Shown one piece after another: positions 7,484 to 15,735 of a stretch of 20,232 bases of DNA. The translations under genes were made by a program, and so were the position numbers. The DNA is from RGIG5612 sp045627365 (lineage in GTDB: Bacteria > Bacillota > Clostridia > Lachnospirales > Lachnospiraceae), in contig JAZQNN010000005.1 in assembly GCA_045627365.1 (NCBI GenBank), positions 1-20,232 of the forward strand, in the 5' to 3' direction. The notes below the pieces were generated by a model. The model searched no databases. It saw nothing but the letters and a program-made list of their open reading frames with translations, and was not told where the DNA came from. The stretch's first letter is position 1. Every line of letters begins with the position of its first letter.

Positions 7484-8299
7484 ATGGACATTTTGGCGTA
7501 TTATGCTTCACAAAGCCGGTTCACCGATCCGGGTGCCTGCGCCGAGCATTTCCAGAACGCACCGAAGAGTGTTGAAGGAATCGTTGAGTTCGTTCAGGGC
7601 CGCTGCCTCGATTTTGAGGAGCGTTACAAATACCCTATCCAGAACGAGCGTCTTCTCGAGACCAACAACCGTTATGCTGATGAGATCATCAACAAGATCC
7701 TGAAGCTTAAGAGAAGGTCAGCATTCACTGACGAGCGTGCGATCGATGAGAAGACAATGGTTCTTACAAGCCAGAGCGCTTGCCTTACCTTGTCAATGCT
7801 TCGTTACAATGGAATCCCTGCTCGCAAGCGCGTTGGTTTCGTTGCTCAGGCAGGTATCTACAAGAGCTACGAGATCGTTGAAGTAGCTGAAGGCGGCGCA
7901 TGGAAGCAGCTCGACCCGTTCGGATGGGGTCTTGAGTTTATTCCGGCAGCTAAGGCATGGGCTGATTACAAGGCAGGCAAGATCGCAGCTGATCAGTTCG
8001 TTAACGTTGATTTAAAGGGCGTTACTGTTCTGATCGCCAACCTGATCCTTGACCTTGCAGCTCTTAACAAACAGGAACTTCTTACCTGGGACAGATTCGG
8101 CTGGATGAACCGTCCAATCGCTGATTACTCAGAGAAGGCCTGGGCTATCTTAGACGGCGTTGCAGCTGTTCTTGCCAAGGCTGATGAAGATCCTGAAGCA
8201 GTATTTGCTGCTTACGAGGCAGAAGAAGGACTTCAGGTTCCTGAAGTTATCTGGTGTGAAACACAGGTTTGCCCGCCTCACAAGGTAACATTGAGATAA
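7484..8299 (+). CDS. Transglutaminase-like fold protein, catalytic His apparently missing
   Basis: This 271-aa cytoplasmic protein is predicted to have a transglutaminase-like (papain-fold) core. The nucleophile region SACLTLSMLRYNGIPARKRVGF places Cys at residue 100 and is followed by the typical GIPAR turn. LDPFGWG supplies the Asp (144). Where family members have HAW, this protein reads KSYEIVEV, so no His is visible in the expected place. It may be a pseudoenzyme or a binding protein. The ATG at 7484 follows AAGGAG (7471-7476); an upstream in-frame ATG at 7352 lies in the kor terminator and would add an unlikely 44-residue extension. No clear promoter is seen; TTTACA at 7424 with TATTCA at 7449 is a poor match. 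It is first of seven close genes ending at 17225. Codon use is strongly biased, as in highly expressed genes. Confidence 0.65.
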   Translation: MDILAYYASQSRFTDPGACAEHFQNAPKSVEGIVEFVQGRCLDFEERYKYPIQNERLLETNNRYADEIINKILKLKRRSAFTDERAIDEKTMVLTSQSACLTLSMLRYNGIPARKRVGFVAQAGIYKSYEIVEVAEGGAWKQLDPFGWGLEFIPAAKAWADYKAGKIAADQFVNVDLKGVTVLIANLILDLAALNKQELLTWDRFGWMNRPIADYSEKAWAILDGVAAVLAKADEDPEAVFAAYEAEEGLQVPEVIWCETQVCPPHKVTLR

Positions 8300-8315
8300 G
8301 GATAGTCAGATAGAT

Positions 8316-9590
8316 ATGTCGAAGAACTGGGAAGAGTTAAATCAATATACGATCGATCTGCTGAATGAGGGAAGGACTGAAGATGCTCTTGAAGCAGCCA
8401 AGGAAGCAGTCAGCTTCGCACGCGAGAGCGGCGTGAAGGCCAATCTTGCCGTATCACTGGGCAACCTCGGAGAGGTAGACCAGATGATGGGAGATGCCGA
8501 CGGCGCGGAAGAAGCCCTTAAGGAGGCTCTGGAGATATACATCGCAGAGTGCGGTGAGGAATCCATCGAAGCAGCTGAAGCTTATGACAGCCTGTCATTC
8601 GTATATAATGCCAAGAACGATCCTCAGACCGAGGGAGATACCATCCGCAAGGCCATGAAGATCTATGAGAAGACGATCGGTGCAGGGCATCCTGTATTTG
8701 CCGACGCGATGAGCCGTCTGGCTGCAACATACGCGGCAAGGGGAGCTTACCAGCCGGCACAGACCCTGATGAGCCAGGCTCTTGCAATGTTCAAGGATTC
8801 CCTCAAGAAGGATGATCCGATCATTGCGGACACCGCCTGCAAGTTGGCTGATTTCTACATCACTACCGGCGACAACGACAAGGCCGAGCCGCTACTTAAA
8901 GAAGCTATCTCCACACTGGAGAAGGCTATCGGCAAGGAAGACCCGGTAACGAGTCAGGCCCAGAACAATCTGGGTGAGCTTTATCTGGCAAGCGGCAGAT
9001 TTGCCGAAGCGGAAGCCCTCTTCAGAGAATCCATGAAGAACAGGGAGCAGTCACTTGGTACGGAGCATCCGGCCTACGCACAGTCCCTCAACAACATGGG
9101 AGTTCTTCTCGAGAACCAGGGCAAATTCACCGAAGCCGCTCCTATGCACGAGAAGGCGCTTGAGATCCGTAAAAATATCTTCGGAGAGCGTCATCCGGCA
9201 GTTACCCAGAGTATGGACAACCTGGCAGCAGTTTACAGAGGCTTAGGCCGTCTTCAGGAGTCGGAAGATCTACTGAGGGATGCTCTGTCGATATGGACGG
9301 AGACCGTCGGCGAGGAACATCCGGCAACAGCGCAGGCAGCATTCAGCCTCGGAACGATCCTGTTTATCAGATGTAAGTATCGCGAGTCCCTGAAGGTTCT
9401 TGAGAACACTAAGGAGATGATGGAGCGCCACTTAGGTGTCGGCAATCCGAACTGTGCGATGATCTACAAAGCCCTTGAGGCGGTACACAGGAAACTGGGC
9501 AACACAGCCAAGGAAGAAGAGTATGCGAAACTTTATTCCATGGCCAGCCCAAAACAGGAATCGACTGATTCCAACAAAAAGCAGAAATAA
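8316..9590 (+). CDS. Kinesin-light-chain-type tetratricopeptide repeat protein
   Basis: This 424-aa protein consists almost entirely of about eight or nine 42-residue TPR units of the KLC type (TPR_10/TPR_12). Examples are NNLGELYLASGRFAEAEALFRESM, NNMGVLLENQGKFTEAAPMHEKAL and DNLAAVYRGLGRLQESEDLL, linked by G-EHP signatures (GTEHPAYAQS, GERHPAVTQS, GEEHPATAQA). It has no signal peptide or membrane segment, so it is a cytoplasmic helical scaffold for protein-protein contacts. The C terminus is Lys/Gln-rich. The start lies 16 bp after the preceding stop with only a distant AAGGA, suggesting translational coupling. Its place directly before two molybdoenzyme pairs hints at a role in assembly or in holding partners together; this is inference, since KLC-type TPR proteins have many roles. 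Confidence 0.85.
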   Translation: MSKNWEELNQYTIDLLNEGRTEDALEAAKEAVSFARESGVKANLAVSLGNLGEVDQMMGDADGAEEALKEALEIYIAECGEESIEAAEAYDSLSFVYNAKNDPQTEGDTIRKAMKIYEKTIGAGHPVFADAMSRLAATYAARGAYQPAQTLMSQALAMFKDSLKKDDPIIADTACKLADFYITTGDNDKAEPLLKEAISTLEKAIGKEDPVTSQAQNNLGELYLASGRFAEAEALFRESMKNREQSLGTEHPAYAQSLNNMGVLLENQGKFTEAAPMHEKALEIRKNIFGERHPAVTQSMDNLAAVYRGLGRLQESEDLLRDALSIWTETVGEEHPATAQAAFSLGTILFIRCKYRESLKVLENTKEMMERHLGVGNPNCAMIYKALEAVHRKLGNTAKEEEYAKLYSMASPKQESTDSNKKQK

Positions 9591-9634
9591 TTATTCACAA
9601 TAAATGAAACGAAAGGAACTAAGAGGTAACCGTA

Positions 9635-12277
9635 ATGGCAGTTGAGAAAAAAGAATTCACAACATTCAAATGCACGGGCTACTCAGCATTCTGTAACGGC
9701 TCACATGTAGCAGCTGTAGACGTTAAGGACGGCAAAATCCTCCGTATCCGCCCCTTCCGTTATGACTGGAAATATTCACAGGAATATCTTCAGCCATGGA
9801 CAATTGAGGCAAGAGGCAAGTCCCTCCCTGCTCCTGACAAGACATCATGCGGACCGATGGGTATTACCTGGAAGAAGAGTATCTACTCTCCTAACCGTAT
9901 CCTTTACCCGATCAAGCGTGTTGACTGGGATCCTAAAGGAGACAGACATCCTGAGACTCGTGGTATAAGCGGCTACGAGCGTATTTCATGGGATGAGGCG
10001 CTCGATATTATCACAGACGAGATCGATCGTATCATTAAGACTTACGGCTCATGGGCAATCTACGCACAGGGCGACGGACACGGCGAGACCAAGATGGTTC
10101 ACGGACCACACGGCTGTATGTTCAAGCTCGGCGAACTCCTCGGCGGAGTTACGATCCAGATCCGTAACGCGGATAGCTGGGAAGGCTGGTTCTGGGGAAC
10201 CAAGCATTTCTGGGGCGGCGAGCCTTTCGGTCTTATGCCGGACTGCTCAAATATGTACGACAACGTATGCAAGTACAGCGATATGCTCCTGTTCGAAGCA
10301 TGCGACCCATGTACGACCACCCGTGGTTTCAACTCAGGCGACCACGTAAGCCGTTTCATGCTGTTCTTCAGAGAGCTGGGAATCAATGTTATCTACATTT
10401 GCCCGGATCTGAACTACGGCGCAGCAGTATTTGCTGACAAATGGATCCCGATCCTTCCGAATACTGACCCGGCTCTTCACCTGGCAGTATGCTACTACTG
10501 GCTGATCCATGACACATATGACAAAGAATACATCGCAACACATACAGTAGGCTTCGACGCATTCAAGGCTTACGTACTGGGCGAGGAAGACGGCATTCCT
10601 AAGACTCCGGAATGGGCAGCAGAAAAGTGCGGCGTTCCTTCACGTCTTATCAAGGCTCTCGCAAGACAGTGGGCTAAGAAGGCAACTTCTATCGTTCACG
10701 GATTCGGCGGACCGTACGTTCGTGGACCGTACTCGTCAGAAGTTACCCGTATCGAGGGCTGCGTACTCGGTATGCAGGGACTGGGCAAACCAGGCGTTTA
10801 CTCATTCTCACTGAACAACCGTGCGGTTTTCGGCTCAGAAGACCATCCGGTAGTTCCGCCTACACCATGCTCGATCATGCACGAGCCGCAGCTTAACGTT
10901 CGTGCAGCTTACACAGGATACAACCCATTCCCATGGCTCGGACTTCCTAAGCAGGCTATTCCTGAGACCAAGGTACATGATGCGATCCTGGACGGACATT
11001 TCGAGATCTACGGCTCATCACTTCAGGTTACCCCTGCATGCGAGCAGTTCATCAAGTACAAATATCCTGCAGACGGCTGCTCACCGATCCATATGATGTG
11101 GTCAGACACTCCTTGCCTTATCACATGCTGGAACGACGGCGCTGCAATGGCTGAAGCTTTCAGACATCCGTCAATCGAATTCTTCCTGGTACAGCACCAC
11201 AAGATGGAGAATGACTGTCTGTTCGCAGACCTTATCCTTCCGGTCAACACCAAGTTCGAGGAGAAGGACATTGCCGATGACCGTGAGAGCGCAGGCTACG
11301 ACCTCGTTTACATCGAGGAGCAGTGCATTGAGCCTATCGGAGAATCAGTCAGTGACTATGAAGCAGTTTGCCTCGTAGCTAAGCGTCTTGAAGACAGATT
11401 CGGCGATCAGGAGCTTTACAAAGACATTTACAACAGATACACAGACGGCGAGTCCATCGATGACAAGATCAAGAAGGGCTTCGACAATTCAGGCGTTCCT
11501 GAGACCGGTCTGTGCTCATGGGAAGAGTTCAATGAGAAAGGTTACCTGGTTATCCCTGCAGATCCTGAGTGGGCTAAATACAAACCTGCAATTTATGAAT
11601 TCTACCTTGATCCTAAGAGATATCCTCTGGAGACTCCTTCAGGAATGCTCGAGTATGAGTCAGTTGACCTGAAGAGATACTTCCCGGACGATAAGGAAAG
11701 ACCTCCTGTACCTCACTGGGTAGAGAACAGTGAGCTGCATGAGGAGCGTATCGGCGGCGAGCGTGCCAAGAAGTACCCTCTGCTGGTCATCTCCAACCAT
11801 CCGCGTCACAGGACCCATGCCAACATGGACGACAACGAGTGGTTCCATGAGATCGTTACCTGCAAGGTTCGTGGCAAAGACGATTACCTGTACGAGCCGT
11901 GCTGGCTGCATCCTACCACAGCTGCAGAGCGTGGAATCAAGGACGGCGATATCGTTGACGTTTACAACGAGCGTGGCGATGTACTTTGCGGTGCTAAGGT
12001 TTGGGAAAGAATCATGCCTGGTGTTATCTATGTTGACCATGGTTCAAGATCAGACTTTATCATCCCTGGCAAGTTAGACCGTGGCGGTGCCATCAACCTG
12101 ATCACTCCGCGTAACACCACATCCAAGAACTGCGCCGGCATGGTATGCTCAGGCTTCCTTGCTGAGGTTAAGCCATTCGACATCGATGCTTGCAAGGCAC
12201 AGTATCCTGAAGCATTCAACAGGCCATACGACAGAGATTCCGGTCTCGTATTCGAGCGTTGCCTGGCTAAGAAATAG
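9635..12277 (+). CDS. Molybdopterin oxidoreductase large subunit, divergent transhydroxylase family (alpha-1)
   Basis: This 880-aa bis-MGD molybdoenzyme belongs to the DMSO reductase superfamily and is closest in layout to pyrogallol-phloroglucinol transhydroxylase large subunits. It lacks a Tat signal and the N-terminal CxxCxxxC cluster motif, like that enzyme, so it should be cytoplasmic. Landmarks are YERISWDEALDIIT (114-127), His149, NADSWEGW with Asp180 and Ser181 (the predicted Mo ligand), and a C-terminal GGAINLITPRNTTSKN. Compared by memory with P. acidigallici AthL, Trp354 is Phe357, Cys557 is Ser552, Tyr560 is Tyr555, and the Tyr152 region reads MVHGPHG without Tyr. Tyr429 may match Tyr404. 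The substrate is probably a polyphenol, but the different pocket argues against simply calling it transhydroxylase. It precedes its beta partner by 11 bp; ribosome sites AAAGGA and AGAGG lie upstream. Strong codon bias. Confidence 0.85.
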   Translation: MAVEKKEFTTFKCTGYSAFCNGSHVAAVDVKDGKILRIRPFRYDWKYSQEYLQPWTIEARGKSLPAPDKTSCGPMGITWKKSIYSPNRILYPIKRVDWDPKGDRHPETRGISGYERISWDEALDIITDEIDRIIKTYGSWAIYAQGDGHGETKMVHGPHGCMFKLGELLGGVTIQIRNADSWEGWFWGTKHFWGGEPFGLMPDCSNMYDNVCKYSDMLLFEACDPCTTTRGFNSGDHVSRFMLFFRELGINVIYICPDLNYGAAVFADKWIPILPNTDPALHLAVCYYWLIHDTYDKEYIATHTVGFDAFKAYVLGEEDGIPKTPEWAAEKCGVPSRLIKALARQWAKKATSIVHGFGGPYVRGPYSSEVTRIEGCVLGMQGLGKPGVYSFSLNNRAVFGSEDHPVVPPTPCSIMHEPQLNVRAAYTGYNPFPWLGLPKQAIPETKVHDAILDGHFEIYGSSLQVTPACEQFIKYKYPADGCSPIHMMWSDTPCLITCWNDGAAMAEAFRHPSIEFFLVQHHKMENDCLFADLILPVNTKFEEKDIADDRESAGYDLVYIEEQCIEPIGESVSDYEAVCLVAKRLEDRFGDQELYKDIYNRYTDGESIDDKIKKGFDNSGVPETGLCSWEEFNEKGYLVIPADPEWAKYKPAIYEFYLDPKRYPLETPSGMLEYESVDLKRYFPDDKERPPVPHWVENSELHEERIGGERAKKYPLLVISNHPRHRTHANMDDNEWFHEIVTCKVRGKDDYLYEPCWLHPTTAAERGIKDGDIVDVYNERGDVLCGAKVWERIMPGVIYVDHGSRSDFIIPGKLDRGGAINLITPRNTTSKNCAGMVCSGFLAEVKPFDIDACKAQYPEAFNRPYDRDSGLVFERCLAKK

Positions 12278-12288
12278 GAGGACAGACC

Positions 12289-13119
12289 ATGGGAAAGAAA
12301 GTAATGCTTATTGACATAACCAAGTGTAACGGCTGCTACAGCTGCCAGGTTTCCTGCAAGGACGAGCACGTAGCCAACGACTGGACTCCTATTGCAAAAC
12401 CACAGCCAAACGTAGGCCATTTCTGGTACAAGATCACTGAGACCGTTCAGGGTACTGTTCCAAAGGTACGTGTTCACTATATGCACGAGCTTTGCCAGCA
12501 CTGTGACGATGCTCCATGTATCGACGCATGCCAGACCAAGGCTATCTATCGCCGTGAAGACGGTGCGGTCATTATCGATCCTGAGAAGTGCCGCGGACGT
12601 CGTTCATGCGTAGATTCATGCCCGTATCACGCTATTTACTTCAACACATCACTCAACATCGCTCAGAAGTGCACACGCTGCGCACATCTTCTTGATGATG
12701 GCTGGACAGAGCCGCGCTGCGTACAGTCTTGCCCGACTGAAGCTCTGCTGTATGGTGATTACGAAGACTTCAAGGAGAAGATCGAGACCGAAGGATTCGA
12801 GCAGCTTCATCCTGAGTACGGCACAGGTGCCAATGTTTGGTACAAGGGCCTGCTGAACAAATTCTTCGTAGCCGGCGAAGTTTTCGATCCTGTTGAAGAC
12901 GAAGAACTTGAAGGCGTTAAGGTAACTCTTATCGACGCTGAAGGCAAGGAAGTTAAGACTCTTGAGACAGACCCGTTCGGTGATTTCTGGTTTGAGAGAT
13001 GCGTTCCGGGAGTTTACTCCATCAAGCTTTCCGCAGAAGGCTACAAGGATAAGGTTATCGAGGCAATTGATGCGACCGAGAAGGACATCAATGTCGGCCC
13101 GATAGAGATGTACAAATAG
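12289..13119 (+). CDS. Fe-S beta subunit of the alpha-1 molybdoenzyme, with transthyretin/Cna-B-like C-terminal domain
   Basis: This 276-aa electron-transfer subunit has DmsB-like ferredoxin folds (1-150) and a C-terminal beta-sandwich (about 192-276, EGVKVTLIDAEG...GDFWFERCVPGVYSIKLSAEGY), the layout of transhydroxylase beta subunits. Cys ligands are 13, 16, 19, 23; 69, 72, 77, 81; 101, 107, 111; and 128, 131, 144, 148. Fifteen of sixteen expected cysteines are present; position 104, the second Cys of motif III, is Arg. The clusters would normally be four; the site formed by Cys81, 101, 104 and 107 has only three Cys, the same position at which NarH of nitrate reductase has Trp and a [3Fe-4S] cluster. 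AGGAGG overlaps the alpha-1 stop, indicating coupled expression. No signal peptide. Confidence 0.88.
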   Translation: MGKKVMLIDITKCNGCYSCQVSCKDEHVANDWTPIAKPQPNVGHFWYKITETVQGTVPKVRVHYMHELCQHCDDAPCIDACQTKAIYRREDGAVIIDPEKCRGRRSCVDSCPYHAIYFNTSLNIAQKCTRCAHLLDDGWTEPRCVQSCPTEALLYGDYEDFKEKIETEGFEQLHPEYGTGANVWYKGLLNKFFVAGEVFDPVEDEELEGVKVTLIDAEGKEVKTLETDPFGDFWFERCVPGVYSIKLSAEGYKDKVIEAIDATEKDINVGPIEMYK

Positions 13120-13153
13120 TAACACGTAAATATTTATATAGTGAGGAAAACAA

Positions 13154-15730
13154 ATGGAAGAACAAAGAAAAGGAATTGAGCTCCCAGGCGTAGAACTTGA
13201 ACCGGGAGAACAGGTATTTACTAACTGTGCTATCGGTGGTGCTGTATTCGTTCACGTTAAGGACGGCAGGATCACCAAGGTTCGTCCTATGGTTTTCGGC
13301 GATGACGACACTGAGGCTTGGACACTCGAAGCAAGAGGCCACAAGTTCACTCCGCCACGTCAGACATCATTGGGCAACTATGTTTGCACACAGAAAGCAC
13401 GTATCTATTCTGAGAATCGTATCAAGTATCCGATGCGTCGTGTGGACTTTGATCCGAACGGCGACCGTCACGTTGAAAACCGTGGCAAATCCGGATATGT
13501 ACGTATTTCATGGGATGAAGCTTTCGATCTGTTAGAGAGCGAAATCAAGCGTATCCACGCAACCTACGGCAAAGCATCCATCACCGGTTCAACCGGTTCT
13601 CATGCTGACTTCGGTCTGCTGCAGTACAAGATGGGACCTTTCGGCCGTTTCTGGAATATGTTAGGTTACAGCACACTTTCAGATAACCCTGACTCATGGG
13701 AAGGCTGGCACTGGGGTGCTACCCATGCATGGGGCTACTATTGGAAACTGGGCGTAACAGACAACTTCGATATGCTCGAGGAAGCACTTAAGTACACCGA
13801 GCTGCTGGTATTCTGGGGTGTTGACCCTAACACCTCAGCAGGCGGTTACAACGGACAGGACGGCTGCCGTTGGAGACTGTGGTGCAAAGAGATCGGCATG
13901 AAGATGGTATTTATCGATCCTTGGTGCAACTTCACAGCTGCTACCTGGGCTGATAAATGGCTTGCTCCTTATCCTGCAACAGACGGCGCTATGGCTGAGG
14001 CTATTGCATGGGTTTGGATCACAGAAGACACATACGATCATTGGTTCATCGAGAACAAGAGTATCGGATTTGAGCAGTTCAAGGCACACATCCTCGGACA
14101 GGAAGAGGGAGGATTCCCACGTACACCTGAATGGGCTGAGACAAAGTGCGGCGTAAAGGCTCGTGATATCTACGCTCTTGCACGTGAGTGGGCAACCAAG
14201 AAGACCATGCTCTGCACAGGTTCTATCTACGGTGTATCAGGCGCTTGCCGTCAGCCGTACGCAACTGAGTGGGCACGTCTTATGGTATTCCTTCTTGCCA
14301 TGAGAGGACTCGGAGCTGATGGATGTAACTCATGGGGCGGCGCTTCAATGGCACCTCCAATGGATATGAGCTTCCGTTTCTTCGGATACTCAGATGTTGG
14401 CTGGGATACATTCGGTATCGCTGCCAATAAACAGGCACACAACACGATCAAGCAGAAGACCTACCGTATCCTGCTTCCGGAGTGCGTAATGAATGACAAG
14501 ACAGAGTGGATCGGCGAAGGCTTCTGCGGTAATTCACTTGAGCAGCAGCTGACCAAGAACGTTTGCCCGCTTCCTGCAGAAGAGGGCGGCGCACCTATCC
14601 ATATGATCTACAGACAGGGCGGTTCCTACATTTCAACAATGACGGACACCAACCGTTGGACCAGAATGTATCACTCACCGAAGCTGGAGTTCTGCGTAAC
14701 TTCAGACGTTCACTGGTCAAGCGAGACCAGGTTCTTCGACCTGATCCTTCCTATCTGCTCTGGATTTGAGCGTGAGGATATCTGCGAACTTGGTGCTCCT
14801 GGCGGATACGGTGCAAATGATATGGGTGCTAACTTCCGTATTATCATCTACATGATGAAGTGTATCGAGCCTCTTTGGGAGAGCAAGACCGACTACGAGA
14901 TCTACTGCGAGCTGTCTAAGCGTCTTGGATTCTACGATGAATTCACAGAGGGCTGCACGATCACAGACTGGATCGAGAGAGTTTACAACGCTTCCTCAAT
15001 GCCTAAGTACATGACATTTGAAGAGTTCAAGAAGAAGGGCTACTTCGTAGTTCCTATTCCAAAGCCAGACTTCAAGAGAGCCGTTTCCAACAAGTGGTTC
15101 TATGAAGACAGAGAATGCGACGTTCCTGATCACAACAACCCACTTAAGGGTACCGCTAAGGCTAAAGAGCTTGGCACACCTTCAGGTAAGATCGAGTTCG
15201 TATCTGAGTTCCTTAAGGAGCATTTCCCGGAGGACAAAGAACGTCCTGTTATGGGTCAGTATCTGGAGCCTTGGGAGGGCTTCGGCTCAGAGTACGAAGA
15301 GAAGTATCCTCTTATTATGGAAACTCCTCATATGCGTTTCTCATACCATACACATTTCGACAACAAGTCCGGATGGCTGGATGAGATCCCTGCTCATCGC
15401 TGCATCATCAACGGATATGCTTACTGGCCGATCCGTATCAATCCTAAGGATGCCGCTCTTCGTGGAATCAAGCACGGCGACCTTGTAAAGGTATTCAACG
15501 ATCGTGGCGCTGTTATCTGCGCAGCATACGTAACAGAGCGTATGAAACCGGGCGTTGTTATGGCATATCAGGCAGGTGCCAAATACGATCCGCTTGAGCC
15601 GGGTAAAGAAGGCTCGATCGACCGCGGCGGCTGCATGAACCTTCTGACACCTAGCAGAATGGTTTCCAAGAATGCACCTGGTATGGTTAGCAACTCAAGC
15701 AACATTGAAATCGAGAGATGGGAGGGCTGA
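13154..15730 (+). CDS. athL: Pyrogallol-phloroglucinol transhydroxylase-like large subunit (alpha-2)
   Basis: This 858-aa molybdenum enzyme subunit strongly resembles P. acidigallici AthL (about 875 aa), which moves hydroxyls between trihydroxybenzenes via a tetrahydroxybenzene cosubstrate. Shared landmarks are GGAVFVHVKDGRI, LEARGHKFTPPRQTS, FDPNGDRH, YVRISWDEAF, NPDSWEGWHWG, DKWLAPYPATDGA, SGACRQPYATEWAR and RGGCMNLLTPSRMVSKN. By recollected alignment, His144, Tyr152, Asp174, Ser175 (Mo ligand), Tyr404 and Tyr560 correspond to His150, Tyr158, Asp180, Ser181, Tyr412 and Tyr552. Trp354 is Val361 and Cys557 is Pro549. There is no Tat signal or own Fe-S motif, as in AthL. GAGG lies 7 nt before the ATG; the beta-1 gene ends 34 bp upstream. 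A resorcinol hydroxylase or other polyphenol enzyme of the same family remains possible. Confidence 0.85.
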   Translation: MEEQRKGIELPGVELEPGEQVFTNCAIGGAVFVHVKDGRITKVRPMVFGDDDTEAWTLEARGHKFTPPRQTSLGNYVCTQKARIYSENRIKYPMRRVDFDPNGDRHVENRGKSGYVRISWDEAFDLLESEIKRIHATYGKASITGSTGSHADFGLLQYKMGPFGRFWNMLGYSTLSDNPDSWEGWHWGATHAWGYYWKLGVTDNFDMLEEALKYTELLVFWGVDPNTSAGGYNGQDGCRWRLWCKEIGMKMVFIDPWCNFTAATWADKWLAPYPATDGAMAEAIAWVWITEDTYDHWFIENKSIGFEQFKAHILGQEEGGFPRTPEWAETKCGVKARDIYALAREWATKKTMLCTGSIYGVSGACRQPYATEWARLMVFLLAMRGLGADGCNSWGGASMAPPMDMSFRFFGYSDVGWDTFGIAANKQAHNTIKQKTYRILLPECVMNDKTEWIGEGFCGNSLEQQLTKNVCPLPAEEGGAPIHMIYRQGGSYISTMTDTNRWTRMYHSPKLEFCVTSDVHWSSETRFFDLILPICSGFEREDICELGAPGGYGANDMGANFRIIIYMMKCIEPLWESKTDYEIYCELSKRLGFYDEFTEGCTITDWIERVYNASSMPKYMTFEEFKKKGYFVVPIPKPDFKRAVSNKWFYEDRECDVPDHNNPLKGTAKAKELGTPSGKIEFVSEFLKEHFPEDKERPVMGQYLEPWEGFGSEYEEKYPLIMETPHMRFSYHTHFDNKSGWLDEIPAHRCIINGYAYWPIRINPKDAALRGIKHGDLVKVFNDRGAVICAAYVTERMKPGVVMAYQAGAKYDPLEPGKEGSIDRGGCMNLLTPSRMVSKNAPGMVSNSSNIEIERWEG

Positions 15731-15735
15731 TGAAC

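Noticed and set aside
12589..12621. Missing motif-III cysteine in beta-1 considered a sequencing error
   Set aside because: The frame is intact, the neighbours are conserved, and loss at this site is the rule in the family and has a NarH parallel.
9635..15730. Tat export of the molybdoenzymes
   Set aside because: Neither large subunit has an N-terminal RR motif with a hydrophobic segment, and transhydroxylase is cytoplasmic.
15718..15735. Earlier starts for beta-2 inside the end of alpha-2
   Set aside because: The ribosome site lies after the first ATG and only 3 nt before the second; 15736 aligns exactly with the beta-1 start.
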